Assembly (NCBI GenBank): GCA_016794345.1
Contig: JAEUKE010000124.1
Span: 62,001-126,000 of the forward strand
Reading direction: 5' to 3'
Origin: Myxococcales bacterium
GTDB taxonomy: Bacteria > Myxococcota_A > Polyangia > Polyangiales > Polyangiaceae
DNA: 64,000 bases
This document shows, one piece after another, positions 47,284 through 56,110 of the stretch. The stretch's first letter is position 1; each line of letters opens with the position of its first letter. The notes beneath the pieces were generated by a model. The model ran no database searches. It saw only the letters and a list, made by a program, of their open reading frames with translations, and was not told the DNA's origin. The translations under genes were made by a program, and so were the position numbers.

Positions 47284-47679
47284 TCAGCCCAGGACGGCCG
47301 TCGCCTCGATCTCGACGAGCGCCTCGCGCTCGACGAGCCCCGCGACGCCCACCAGCGCCATGGCAGGGAACACCTTGCCCATGCGCCGCCGCCAGACGTC
47401 CCCGATCTCCTTGAGCGAGCTGCGGTACGCGTCGAGATCGGTCACGTACACGGTGAGCCTGACGATCTTGTCAGCTGAGCCGCCCGCCGCCTCGACCACC
47501 GCGAGGACGTTGGCGAGCGCCTGATCGAACTGGCCCAGGAAGTCCTTGCGCTCGAAGACACCCTCCGGTGTCCAGCCGATCTGGCCGGCGACCCAGAGCG
47601 TCTCGCCGGTGGCGGCGACGCCGTTTGCGTATCCCTTGGGCCGAGGCCAACCCTCCACCGAGACCGTTCGGATCGTCAT
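47284..47679 (-). CDS. RidA family protein
   Basis: A 131-residue trimer-forming RidA/YjgF/UK114 protein. Sequence markers are NGVAATGETLWVAGQIGWTPEG, FDQALANVLAVVEAAGGSAD, IVRLTVYVTDLDAYRSSLKEIG and PAMALVGVAGLVEREALVEIEA, including the buried Glu of the C-terminal strand. The key Arg of imine-deaminating RidA (IRxQ...R105 region, PARS/xARA) is replaced by PAMAL, so this is a non-archetypal subgroup that may not hydrolyse 2-aminoacrylate. ATG overlaps the SDR stop by four bases (ATGA). Such RidA relatives accompany 2-aminobenzoate and other aromatic acid pathways. Confidence 0.85.
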   Translation of the reverse strand: MTIRTVSVEGWPRPKGYANGVAATGETLWVAGQIGWTPEGVFERKDFLGQFDQALANVLAVVEAAGGSADKIVRLTVYVTDLDAYRSSLKEIGDVWRRRMGKVFPAMALVGVAGLVEREALVEIEATAVLG

Positions 47680-48431
47680 GCCATCACCTGTCCGCCATCG
47701 AGCGGGATCGCTTGCCCGTGTATCCCGCGCGCTGCGTCACCCGCAAGCGCGACGACGAGGTGGGCGACCTCGTTCGCTTCCATGAGGCGGTTCTGGGGGG
47801 ACATCGAGGCGAGGGCCTTCTCCGCCTCTTCGGGGCTCCGCTTCGTCTTCTGCGCGATGCGCGACGCCGCCTCGGCGGCCATGTCGGTCTTCACCCAGCC
47901 GGGGCAGACCGCGTTGACCGTCACGCCGGAGCGGCCGAGCTCGGAGGCGAGGGCGCGCGTGAGGCCGACGAGCGCGTGTTTCGAGGCGCAGTACGCGCTC
48001 GTGTACGCGTAGCCCATGCGGCCCGCGTTCGAGGCGACGTTGATGACGCGACCCCAGCCGGCCTGGACCATGGCCGGGACGAGCGCCCGGCAGAGCAGGA
48101 ACGGAACCGTCACGTTCAGCTCCATCTGCCTGTCCCAGCTCTCGTCGGTCGTGCGGTCGTAGGGGGCGCTCTCCGCGATGCCCGCGTTGTTGACCAGGAC
48201 GTCGACGCGAGGCTGCTCTTCGAGCGCCGTCACGAGCGCAGCCACGCCGGCGCGCGAGGAGAGGTCCGCCACCAGGGCGACGCCGCCGAGCTTCTGCGCG
48301 ACCTCATCCAGCTCTGCCTGTCGGCGACCGGTGACGATGACCCGGGCGCCCGCGGCGGAGAGCCCTTCGGCGATTGCTCGCCCGATCCCGCGACCCCCGC
48401 CCGTGACGAGCGCCGTCTTGCCCGTGAGCAT
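47676..48431 (-). CDS. Short-chain dehydrogenase/reductase
   Basis: A 251-residue classical SDR that oxidises or reduces a hydroxyl/keto substrate with NAD(P). It shows TGGGRGIG cofactor loop, NNAGI, the catalytic Ser in VINVASNAG, YCASK (Tyr/Lys) and NAVCPGWVKTDM. After the first strand, Arg-Arg (IVTGRRQAEL) suggests NADP preference. The start at ATG 48431 gives the usual MLTGKTALVTGG. It is coupled to the downstream RidA gene by an ATGA overlap and reads divergently from the lipoprotein operon at 48592, with an intergenic region of 160 bp that holds a 15-bp direct repeat. Closest roles are 3-hydroxyacyl-CoA or FabG-like steps; the pathway is unproved. Confidence 0.9.
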   Translation of the reverse strand: MLTGKTALVTGGGRGIGRAIAEGLSAAGARVIVTGRRQAELDEVAQKLGGVALVADLSSRAGVAALVTALEEQPRVDVLVNNAGIAESAPYDRTTDESWDRQMELNVTVPFLLCRALVPAMVQAGWGRVINVASNAGRMGYAYTSAYCASKHALVGLTRALASELGRSGVTVNAVCPGWVKTDMAAEAASRIAQKTKRSPEEAEKALASMSPQNRLMEANEVAHLVVALAGDAARGIHGQAIPLDGGQVMA

Positions 48432-48466
48432 GCGCCGGGGGTTACAGCACCGAAGATGACGTGTCC

Positions 48467-48516
48467 ACCCGCGGTTGACACCGTAACCGGCGGTGATGAC
48501 AACCCGCGGTTGACAC
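48467..48516. promoter_or_regulatory. Divergent operator region with 15-bp direct repeats
   Basis: ACCCGCGGTTGACAC occurs exactly at 48467–48481 and 48502–48516, with an imperfect inverted copy (TAACCGGCGGT) between. Each direct copy holds a consensus −35 hexamer TTGACA (48474 and 48509 or so). The second is followed 17 bases later by AGAAAT as a weak −10 for the operon starting at 48592. Confidence 0.5.
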
Positions 48517-48591
48517 GCCGCGCTCGGGCGGAAGAAATGGCCAGAAAAGAAGGCGATTTGCGCTGGCGCGAGGCTTGCTCCAGGTGGCCGC

Positions 48592-50100
48592 GTGCGAGAC
48601 TTGGCGCTGCTTCGAACCCACGCGTGGCTGCTCGTCGGGTCGGCGATCGCGATCGCCGCCGCCGCCAGCTGCACCGGCGACATCGGAGGCGAGAAGGAGG
48701 AGGAGGTCCCCGGTCCTCCGGACGTCGAGCCGATGGCGGTGCCCCAGGCGCCCGAGATCGTCGCCAGCACCTCCACGTGCTCGCCGCTCCGGCCGGGCGA
48801 GAAGCTGGTCAGCGTCTCGCCCGAGGGTCACGCGTGGCTCGTGGTGCCGGGGGAGTCGAGCAGCGTGCGCGTCCTCGACGCCTTCGGCGGAGAGCTGGTG
48901 GAGACCATCGACGATGTCGCGATCGGCGACGTCGTCGAGGCGCAGGCGTGGTCGGCCCGGGACGCGGCGCTCGTCGCCGGCGAGCGACTGTGGCGGCTCC
49001 AGGACCTCGCGCGCATCGAGCTGACCCCGCCGAGCGGCTTCACCGCGCCCGTCGCGTTCTGCGGGGACCCGGCCAAGAACGGGGCGCTCGTCTCGGGCGG
49101 CCGCGTCTACGAGCGCCGCGCGTCCGAGTGGTGGGGCTGGGACCCGGGCCTCGGCGGCGACGAGGCCCCGCGCGAGGTCGTCCGGTTCGACGGTGACTGC
49201 CAGGGTCCGAGCGACGTGATGTGGCTCACGTCGGCCGACGGGACCCTCTTCCGCGTCGAGCCCGCCCAGTACTCCCGGCCCGTGCGCTTCGAGGGCCTCG
49301 TCGACGCGGCCGCGACGGACGCGCTCCTCGCCGTCCTCGACGCGGACGAGCTCTGGGTCGGCCCGGAGAGCTGGCAGAGCTGGCGCTTCTCGGGGCCCGT
49401 GCCGACGCGCATCAGCGCCTCGCAGGGCCAGCTCTGGATGGCGTCGGGCGCGCAGCTGCTTCGATTCGACGGGACGACCTGGGTGGAAATCGCACACACG
49501 ATGAGCGAGCCCATCGAGGACGTCGCGGCGTACGCGGGTGGCGCGTGGGTCGCCGGCGCGACGACGGTCTGCCATCAGGCGACGGGGCCGGCGGTTCGCG
49601 TGGAGGGGGTGCGCCCGTTCGAGCGCAGCATCGAGCTCGAGTACCCGCTGCGCGTCCGCGCGAGCGATGACAGCACCGACATCGTCGCGGAGGTCGGTGG
49701 TCTGCCCATCACCCTCGTCCAGGACGCGGAGTCCGGCTACTGGGAGGGCACCGCGCGCCTCGACACGGTCGGCTGGCACACGATCACGGTGACCGCCTCC
49801 GGCGGCCTCGCGCGCCGCACCATCCCGGTGAAGCGTGTGCCCGAGGTCTCGCGCAGCTGGGCCGTCGACATCGAGCCGATCTACCAGGCGAGCTGCTCGA
49901 GCAGCGACTGCCACGGCGCCGGCTCGACCAAGGCCCCCGAGATGGGGACCTACGACGCGTGGCAGACACACGCGTCGGCGGTTCGGACGCGCGTCGTGGA
50001 CGCGAAGAACATGCCTCCGGCCGCAAACGTCGGGCCGGAGTGGGGAAGCGACGACATCGAGGTCATCCAGGAATGGCTCGAAGGAGGAATGCTGCCGTGA
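48592..50100 (+). CDS. Lipoprotein with C-terminal c-type-cytochrome-like domain
   Basis: A 502-residue lipoprotein from GTG 48592; the signal GSAIAIAAAASC has a lipobox-like end. Residues 60–330 look like a propeller or WD-type repeat region with recurring strands (GHAWLVVPGESSSVRVLD, AALVAGERLWRL, SADGTLFRVEP, ASQGQLWMASGAQLLRFDG, DVAAYAGGAWVAG). Then an Ig-like strand set (WEGTARLDTVGWHTITVTA) and at residues 425–500 a heme-c-like module: VDIEPIYQASCSSSDCHGAG, with CSSSDCH (CX4CH rather than CxxCH), and NMPPA as a possible Met ligand. The stop overlaps the next start (GTGA), so this is the first gene of an operon with a CYGCH lipoprotein and a DUF1501 protein. Confidence 0.8.
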   Translation: MRDLALLRTHAWLLVGSAIAIAAAASCTGDIGGEKEEEVPGPPDVEPMAVPQAPEIVASTSTCSPLRPGEKLVSVSPEGHAWLVVPGESSSVRVLDAFGGELVETIDDVAIGDVVEAQAWSARDAALVAGERLWRLQDLARIELTPPSGFTAPVAFCGDPAKNGALVSGGRVYERRASEWWGWDPGLGGDEAPREVVRFDGDCQGPSDVMWLTSADGTLFRVEPAQYSRPVRFEGLVDAAATDALLAVLDADELWVGPESWQSWRFSGPVPTRISASQGQLWMASGAQLLRFDGTTWVEIAHTMSEPIEDVAAYAGGAWVAGATTVCHQATGPAVRVEGVRPFERSIELEYPLRVRASDDSTDIVAEVGGLPITLVQDAESGYWEGTARLDTVGWHTITVTASGGLARRTIPVKRVPEVSRSWAVDIEPIYQASCSSSDCHGAGSTKAPEMGTYDAWQTHASAVRTRVVDAKNMPPAANVGPEWGSDDIEVIQEWLEGGMLP

Positions 50101-52241
50101 GGAATCGACGACACTCCCTTTGGCCCTTGGCCGCGATCCTCGGCCTCGTCGCCGCCGCTCCGCTGCCGGCAGGCTGCGACGACCCGATGGACGAAGAGTC
50201 CCAAGGCGCTCCGGACGAGCCGTCCCCGACCGACGTCACCCCGACCGGCTGGAACCCCAGCGGGGAGACGGGGGAGTGCAACGTGGACGCGCTCCTCTCG
50301 CCGGCGGCTTATGGAACCAAGGCCAAGACGCTGCTCACCGGGCTGCCCCTCGAGGACGCCGAGCTGAAGGAGCTCTCGGAGGATCCGGCCGCGCTGAAGT
50401 CGATGATCGAAGGCTGGCTCGCGCAGCCGGAGGCCGCGCCCGTCCTCGAGCGCTTCTTCATGACGGCCTTCCAGCAGACGAGCGGCGACAACGCGTCGCT
50501 CTTCAACCTCCTGGGGCGGAACGCGACCGGCACCGGCTTCTTCTCCAGCCCGCGCAGCCCCAACGCCGACGAGATGCTCAACGCGAACTTCTCGGAGAGC
50601 TTCGCGCGCACCGCCGTGGCGCTCGTCGAAGAGGGGCGGCCGTTCACCGACGTGCTGACGACCGACGAGTTCTACATGACGACCGCGATGATGTCGTTTC
50701 TGGCCTTCACCGACGACGAGGTGATCGCCGACGACGAGACACACGACGTCAGGACGACCTCCGGCCACTTCGACACGATCACGCTCGTGCGCGACGAGTC
50801 GGCCGCGCCGCCGCTGTCCCAAGCGCTCGATCCTTCGAGCCCGAACTTCGCCAAGTTCTGGCACGGCGCGCTCGCGGGGCTGCCCGCGGAGTGCAACGTC
50901 GCCGCGTCGCAGACCATCGACACCACGCAGGTCGTCAACGGCAAGTGGCGCCTCGGCGGCGGCGTGACCCCGTCGTTCTTCGTCTTCTCGGCCGTCGTGC
51001 TCGGTCGGCACCAGGGCGTCACCCGGCAGGGCCAGACGGCGTGCAACAGCGGCGCGTCGAACAAGACGCCGCTCCTCGGCCGCGGCGACTTCAGCGACTG
51101 GCGCAAGGTCAAGGTCCGGCGCCCCGACGCGGGGGAGACGCCGACGCTCTTCTACGACGTCGAGCAGATGCGCTCGATGACCGAGATGGCGCTCCACACC
51201 GAGCGGCTCGGCTTCATGACGACGCCGGGCTTCTTCTCCACCTGGATGAACAACGAGGACAACGCCGCGCGCGTGACGATCAACCAGACGCTCATCGTCG
51301 CGCTCGGAAAGAGCTTCGAGGGCGTCGCCGTGTCGGACTTCAGCCCGCCGAGCGTCGACGCCGAGCACGCGGATCCGCAGTCGGAGTGTTATGGCTGCCA
51401 CCAGACGCTCGATCCGATGCGCGACTACTTCCGCGCTTCCTACACGAACTTCTACTCGCAGCAGCTCGACCCCGATCGCGCCGGCCTCCAGGCGGACTTC
51501 GTCTTCGGCGGCGTGAAGACGAGCGGCAACGGCGTGCGTGATCTCGCCGAGACCCTCGCGGCGCACCCGGCCTTCCCGTACGCGTGGGCGCACAAGCTCT
51601 GTTATTACGCGAACGCCGCGCCCTGCGTGGAAGGCGAGGAGCTCGACCGCGTCGTCGCAGCGTTCCAGGCCTCGAACCTCGACTTCCGCGTGCTCGTGGC
51701 GGAGCTCTTCTCGTCGCCCCTCGTCACCGGCGCGAGCTGCGTCGCGGGGGTCGACGCGGGCACGTCCGCCTCCATCGCGCGACGGTCGACCTTCTGCAGC
51801 CAGCTCTCGGCGCGGCTCGGTGTCGAGGATCTGTGTGGCATCCGCACGCACTTCCGCGACGGGACCACGCTCCAGAACAAGGTGCGCGACGCCGTGACGT
51901 CCATCCCCGACGACTCCTTCAGCCGCGCGGTCGTCGAGCCCGTGGTCATCTCGGAGACGAGCATGTTCACGCGCGCCAACGCGGAGGCGGCCTGCGTGCA
52001 AGCCGCCATGAACGGCTACGCGGACGCGTTCGGCGAGGCCACCGTGGACAAGGCGACGCTGACCATGGTGACCGCGCTCATGGGTCTGCCCGAGAGCGAT
52101 CCCAGGCATGCGCCCGCGCTCGCCATCTTGCGCGACCACGTCGAGGAGGCCGTCGCGGAAGGCAAGACCGAGACGCAGGCGCTGCAGTCGGCCTTCGTGC
52201 TCGCGTGTATGTCCCCCAGCGTCGCAGGCGTCGGGTTCTGA
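50097..52241 (+). CDS. Large CxxCH lipoprotein of the DUF1592/DUF1588-like group
   Basis: A 714-residue lipoprotein with GTG start inside the stop of its neighbour; AAGGAGGA at 50081–50088 supports it. Signal AAILGLVAAAPLPAGC (lipobox PAGC). Residues ~390–480 carry HTERLGFMTTPGFFSTWMNN, RVTINQTLIVALGKSFEG and SECYGCHQTLDPMRDYFRAS, the same order (release of LGR-type block, then CxxCH followed by the DP motif) seen in DUF1588 of the 14.4 kb gene, so it binds heme c or mimics such a site. The first 390 residues include a DUF1800/1595-like helical region (LEDAELKELSEDPAALKSMI, APVLERFFMTAF, ARTAVALVEEGRPFTDVLTT). It is followed 19 bases later by the DUF1501 gene. Confidence 0.8.
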   Translation: MRNRRHSLWPLAAILGLVAAAPLPAGCDDPMDEESQGAPDEPSPTDVTPTGWNPSGETGECNVDALLSPAAYGTKAKTLLTGLPLEDAELKELSEDPAALKSMIEGWLAQPEAAPVLERFFMTAFQQTSGDNASLFNLLGRNATGTGFFSSPRSPNADEMLNANFSESFARTAVALVEEGRPFTDVLTTDEFYMTTAMMSFLAFTDDEVIADDETHDVRTTSGHFDTITLVRDESAAPPLSQALDPSSPNFAKFWHGALAGLPAECNVAASQTIDTTQVVNGKWRLGGGVTPSFFVFSAVVLGRHQGVTRQGQTACNSGASNKTPLLGRGDFSDWRKVKVRRPDAGETPTLFYDVEQMRSMTEMALHTERLGFMTTPGFFSTWMNNEDNAARVTINQTLIVALGKSFEGVAVSDFSPPSVDAEHADPQSECYGCHQTLDPMRDYFRASYTNFYSQQLDPDRAGLQADFVFGGVKTSGNGVRDLAETLAAHPAFPYAWAHKLCYYANAAPCVEGEELDRVVAAFQASNLDFRVLVAELFSSPLVTGASCVAGVDAGTSASIARRSTFCSQLSARLGVEDLCGIRTHFRDGTTLQNKVRDAVTSIPDDSFSRAVVEPVVISETSMFTRANAEAACVQAAMNGYADAFGEATVDKATLTMVTALMGLPESDPRHAPALAILRDHVEEAVAEGKTETQALQSAFVLACMSPSVAGVGF

Positions 52242-52260
52242 CCCATTCGGAGAGGCGAAC

Positions 52261-53592
52261 ATGATCGGCAAGAACAAGTCCCAACACGTCGGCCGTCGCG
52301 GTGTCCTCGGAGCGTTCGCGACCTTCGGCGGCAGCTTGATCCTCCGCTCGCTGGCGACCGGTATCCCCGCCAAGGTCCTGCTCGATCCGCTCTCGGCCTC
52401 CGCCGACGAGCTGCCGGTCGGCAAGACGCTCATCCTCTCGAGCTCGAGCCTCGGTGACCCCATCAACGCCAACGTCCCGGGGACCTACGAGTACGGGCCG
52501 AGCGAGATCTTCCACTCGGCGGACCCGGCCATGGCGAAGACCGCGCTCACGCTCGGCTCGACGTCGACGTTCGCGGCCAAGCCCTGGGCCCAGCTCCCGC
52601 AGTCGATCCTCGACCGCACAGCGTTCTTCCACCACGCGACCTACACGCCGGTCCACGGCGAGCTGAACCGCGTCCAGAAGATGATGAACGTCACCGAGAA
52701 GAACGACATGCTCATCTCGCTCATCTCCCGCGAGCTCGCGCCGTCGCTCGGCTGCGTGCAGTCGGATCCGGTGAGCCTCGGCGCCTCCGGCGGCGAGCTC
52801 CTGAGCTCGGCGGGGCGCGTGCTCGGCAACGTCGCGCCGCTCTCGGTCCGCCAGGCCCTCGGCGGCGTGGACGGTCCGCTGAAGGACCTCACGGCCATGC
52901 GCGACGCGCACATCGACGAGCTCTACGCGATCTACAAGGAGCGCGGCACGCCGAGCCAGAAGACCTTGCTCGACGCGTGGGCTCGCTCGCGCGACGAGGT
53001 GCGGAGCATCAGCCAGGATCTCGTCTCGCGGCTCGACGCCATCGACGGCAACGACGCGCTCAACCAGGTGCGGACCGCGACCATCCTCGCGGCGATGAAC
53101 ATCGCGCCGGTCATCACGATCCACCTGGACTTCGGCCGGGACAACCACTCCGACTCCGGATTCGACACCGAGGCCGCGAGCCACCTGACCTCGATCCCCC
53201 TGCTCGAGACGCTCCTGAACGAGCTCGATCAGCTCAAGGCGGACGGCCACCTCAAACAGGGCGTCGTCGTGGGCAGCCTGAACGTGTTCGGCCGAACGCT
53301 GAAGAAGAAGGGCAACGGCGGCCGCGACCACAACTCGGGGCACCACGTCATGGTCCTCATGGGTGACGGCATCAAGGGCGGCATCGTCGGCGGCGTGGAG
53401 CCGAACGCCCAGGGGACGGAGTACATCGCGGCGTCCATCGACTCGACCACGGGTGCCAAGGGCGGGGACATCCCGTTCGAGGAGGGGCTCGCGGCGGCAG
53501 GCAAGACGCTCGGCTACGCCCTCGGCGTCGGCGAGGCGCGCCTCGACCAGATGATCACCGGTGGGAAGGTGGTCAAATCGATCATCGCGTGA
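52261..53592 (+). CDS. DUF1501 family secreted protein
   Basis: A 443-residue Tat-type exported protein (GRRGVLGAFATFGGSLILR). It has the DUF1501/alkaline-phosphatase-fold pattern: HHATYTPVHGELNRVQKMM, a central helical region (DLTAMRDAHIDELYAIYK), HLDFGRDNHSDSGFDTEAAS, VVVGSLNVFGRTLKKKGNGG and RDHNSGHHVMVLMGDGIKGG, in which His and Asp residues would bind metals. The EFGRT block typical of DUF1501 is here VFGRT. Function is not known; in planctomycetes and myxobacteria the family is paired with cytochrome-like proteins, as it is here with the CYGCH lipoprotein. ATG 52261 has GAGAGG upstream. Compare the DUF1552/DUF1592 pair at 13–16 kb. Confidence 0.86.
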   Translation: MIGKNKSQHVGRRGVLGAFATFGGSLILRSLATGIPAKVLLDPLSASADELPVGKTLILSSSSLGDPINANVPGTYEYGPSEIFHSADPAMAKTALTLGSTSTFAAKPWAQLPQSILDRTAFFHHATYTPVHGELNRVQKMMNVTEKNDMLISLISRELAPSLGCVQSDPVSLGASGGELLSSAGRVLGNVAPLSVRQALGGVDGPLKDLTAMRDAHIDELYAIYKERGTPSQKTLLDAWARSRDEVRSISQDLVSRLDAIDGNDALNQVRTATILAAMNIAPVITIHLDFGRDNHSDSGFDTEAASHLTSIPLLETLLNELDQLKADGHLKQGVVVGSLNVFGRTLKKKGNGGRDHNSGHHVMVLMGDGIKGGIVGGVEPNAQGTEYIAASIDSTTGAKGGDIPFEEGLAAAGKTLGYALGVGEARLDQMITGGKVVKSIIA

Positions 53593-53620
53593 TGCCGCGC
53601 TGGTAGTCTCCCCGGAGCCC

Positions 53621-55252
53621 GTGCTCCTTCGACTCACACCTCTCCTCGCCGCGCTCGCCGCGTGCTCGCTCGACGGCCTGGCCGACGGCGGCGCGGGGGC
53701 CGGCGGGACCGGGGGCCTCGGCACCACGACTTCCTCGTCGCCGAGCGCGACGACCGCCCAAGGTGGCGCCGGGGGCGAGGGAGGCGGCGGGGGGCAGGCG
53801 AGCGCGTTCACCTGGCTCCGCAGCATCGGCAACGGCTCGGTGCAGGGCACGAGCCCGTACCCTGGCGAGGCCGGCAGCGGGTCGACCCTGCGCGTGAGCG
53901 AGCCGGGACCGGCGGGGGAGGTCTGGCTGGCCTTCGCGACCCGGGGCTCGATCGATCCGGACGGACCGGGAGGGCTCGCCGCAGCGGGCAACCCCGACTC
54001 CCACAACCTCTTCGCGCTCGAGCTCGCGAACGACGGCACAATCCTGCACTTCTCCGCGTTCCCCGGGAGCCTGGAGAACATCGACGATCCGCTCTCGGTC
54101 GGCGCGGTGGTTCGGCTCGGGGGTGGGGGCGTGGCGGTGGTGGGGAGCTTCAAGGGTGGAACGCTCGACCTCGGCGCGGTCGGCACCATCACCCAGAACA
54201 GCCTCTCGCAAGATGACGGCTTCGTCCTGAAGCTGGACGCCAGCGGCCTGATAACGCACGCGCGGCAGCTCGGGAGCGGCAACGCCCAGACCGCGCGGGC
54301 CGCCGTCCTCCACCAGGGGAGCCTCCTCGTGGCGGGGAAGACCAAGCGCACGCTCGCGGTGACGAACCCGAACGGCGGCGCAGCCGACGCGCCCTGCGCG
54401 CTCTCCAAGCCGATGGAGGAGTTCGAGCGCGCGCTCGTCGTCGTGCTCGACGACAGTGACCTGGCGTGCACCGGGTTCACGAGCTTCACCGCGACGGACG
54501 CCAACGCCGCGCAGCAGGCCTGGGCGATCACCGCCGACGCGACCGGCGTCTTCGTCGCGGGGAGCTACACCCGGCAGATCATCGCCGCGCCCATCGCGGC
54601 CGTCCCCGCGTCGTCGAGCGAGGACGGCTTCGTCGTCGCGCTCGAGCCGGACATGGGGACGCCGACCGTGCGGTGGGTGGCCCGCGCGACCAGCAACCGG
54701 AACGGCGCGCCGGACGGCCTGCGCGCCGCCATGCTCGCGGGCGGCCGGCTCTGGATCGGAGGCTACCTCGAGCGCGGCACCACGCCGATCGCCGGCACGC
54801 AGCCCGAGATCGGCGTCGTCGACGCGTTGCCGGGCAACGACTGCACCTTCGCCGTCTCGCCGGAGATGCGGGACGGCGTCGTGGCGACGCTCGATCCGGC
54901 CACCGGCTCGTGCAGCGGGGCGCTGTTGCTCGGGGGGCCGCAGCGGGACGAGGTCCGGGCGCTCGTGCCACACGGCGCGGGTGCCGCCGCGACCGGCCTG
55001 ACGACCGAGGGCATCCCCGGGCTCGACCAGGCGCTCGGCGCCGGCTCGCGAGACGGCTTCCTCGCCTGGCTCAGCGCGGGCACGGACATCGCCCTGGACG
55101 GCGGCTTCTCCGTGGGCGGCGTGTCGTGGGACTACCTCGACGCGGCGCGGACGAGCAGCGGCGCCTTGATCCTCGCGGGGAGCTACGACGTCCCGTTCGA
55201 CGTGCTCGAGGGCGACGCGGACTTTTTCGTGGGCGCGATGCCCGAGCCCTGA
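53621..55252 (+). CDS. Surface lipoprotein with SBBP/propeller-like repeats
   Basis: A 543-residue lipoprotein from GTG 53621 (GGAG four bases upstream). Signal LTPLLAALAAC, then a Gly/Ala/Thr-rich linker of about 45 residues. The mature domain has repeating units like VWLAFATRGSID, NLFALELANDGTILH, VAVVGSFKGGTLDLG, DGFVLKLDASGLITHARQLG, GVFVAGSYTRQI, EDGFVVALEPDMG and SGALILAGSYDVPFD. This follows the SBBP/beta-propeller repeat style (F/Y-V-A-K/L-x-D) of large myxobacterial surface proteins. There is no catalytic motif. It continues the operon begun at 48592, starting 28 bases after the DUF1501 stop. Confidence 0.8.
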   Translation: MLLRLTPLLAALAACSLDGLADGGAGAGGTGGLGTTTSSSPSATTAQGGAGGEGGGGGQASAFTWLRSIGNGSVQGTSPYPGEAGSGSTLRVSEPGPAGEVWLAFATRGSIDPDGPGGLAAAGNPDSHNLFALELANDGTILHFSAFPGSLENIDDPLSVGAVVRLGGGGVAVVGSFKGGTLDLGAVGTITQNSLSQDDGFVLKLDASGLITHARQLGSGNAQTARAAVLHQGSLLVAGKTKRTLAVTNPNGGAADAPCALSKPMEEFERALVVVLDDSDLACTGFTSFTATDANAAQQAWAITADATGVFVAGSYTRQIIAAPIAAVPASSSEDGFVVALEPDMGTPTVRWVARATSNRNGAPDGLRAAMLAGGRLWIGGYLERGTTPIAGTQPEIGVVDALPGNDCTFAVSPEMRDGVVATLDPATGSCSGALLLGGPQRDEVRALVPHGAGAAATGLTTEGIPGLDQALGAGSRDGFLAWLSAGTDIALDGGFSVGGVSWDYLDAARTSSGALILAGSYDVPFDVLEGDADFFVGAMPEP

Positions 55253-55316
55253 CCCGACCGGGCGCGATCGTGGGTGACGTGGGAATCCTTTCCGTGTCCC
55301 ATCCGTCGGAGAGAGG

Positions 55317-56102
55317 ATGGACAGGCCTTTCGAGCTCCGCTGGCGCGCCCTGATCGCCGGACTCGCCGGGGTCCTCGGCTCTGCGCTCCTCCTCCAGGAG
55401 GTCGACGGGACGTATGCGGTGCTCATCCCCATCGCGGGGCTGGTCCTGGCCGGCGGGGCTGCCCACGCCAACCACCTCGGGGCGCAGCTCTTCGCTCGCG
55501 CGGCGTGGTGGTCGAACCTCCTGCTCGGTCTCTTCATCACGCTCGTCGGCAGCCAGTCGGAGCGCGCGGAGGGGGTGACCTTGGCCCTCGGGTGTGGGGT
55601 GGCCCTGCTCGTCGCCGACCGGAAGGCGCTCGTCGAGGCGGCCGCGCGCGGCGGGTATTCCCCCATCGCCTACCGAGGGACGCTCCAGGTCGTCATGGTG
55701 CTCGCGCTCGCCGACATGCAGACCTTGCTCCTCTTCGGCTCGCTGGCCGTGGCCGATGGAACGAAGGGGGCCGGCCTCGTCCTCCTGGGCGCTGCGGCGG
55801 CGATGACGGTGGGCTTCGTCGGCCTCTACCGGCTTCGGTTCTGGGGCGTCCTCGTGACCACGGCGACCGCGCTCGTGCTCGCCGTCGCGATCCTGGCGCG
55901 CGTGGTGCGGCTCGACGACGACATCGTCCCTGCACTCCTCGTCCTGGCCGCCCTCCAGCTCGCCGCTCCCGCCCCGATGGCGATCTCGCTGCTCCGGCGG
56001 CGGCCGCTCCGCGGGCTCTCGATCCGAGGTGCGTCCCTCGCGGCCTCCGTGGTGGTGGCGGTCGTCATGGGCGTCGCCGTGATCGCCGGGGCAACACGCT
56101 GA
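55317..56102 (+). CDS. Polytopic membrane protein, unknown function
   Basis: A 261-residue protein with seven or eight hydrophobic helices: IAGLAGVLGSALLL, AVLIPIAGLVLAGGAAH, NLLLGLFITLVG, TLALGCGVALLVA, LQVVMVLALADMQTLLLFG, AGLVLLGAAAAMTVGF, VLVTTATALVLAVAILA, ALLVLAALQLAA, SVVVAVVMGVAVIAG. ATG 55317 has GAGAGG before it. I do not recognise the family; no transport or enzyme signature stands out. It is the last plus-strand gene of this group and ends eight bases from the convergent PEGA-like gene. Confidence 0.75.
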   Translation: MDRPFELRWRALIAGLAGVLGSALLLQEVDGTYAVLIPIAGLVLAGGAAHANHLGAQLFARAAWWSNLLLGLFITLVGSQSERAEGVTLALGCGVALLVADRKALVEAAARGGYSPIAYRGTLQVVMVLALADMQTLLLFGSLAVADGTKGAGLVLLGAAAAMTVGFVGLYRLRFWGVLVTTATALVLAVAILARVVRLDDDIVPALLVLAALQLAAPAPMAISLLRRRPLRGLSIRGASLAASVVVAVVMGVAVIAGATR

Positions 56103-56110
56103 CGATACCG

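Noticed and set aside
48467-48516. Repeats considered as a minimal CRISPR array
   Set aside because: Only two exact 15-bp copies, no array, no cas genes; the position in a divergent gap and the TTGACA cores fit an operator/promoter.
49950-52472. An 840-codon minus-strand frame
   Set aside because: Antisense to the CYGCH lipoprotein and DUF1501 genes, both with clear signals and family motifs.
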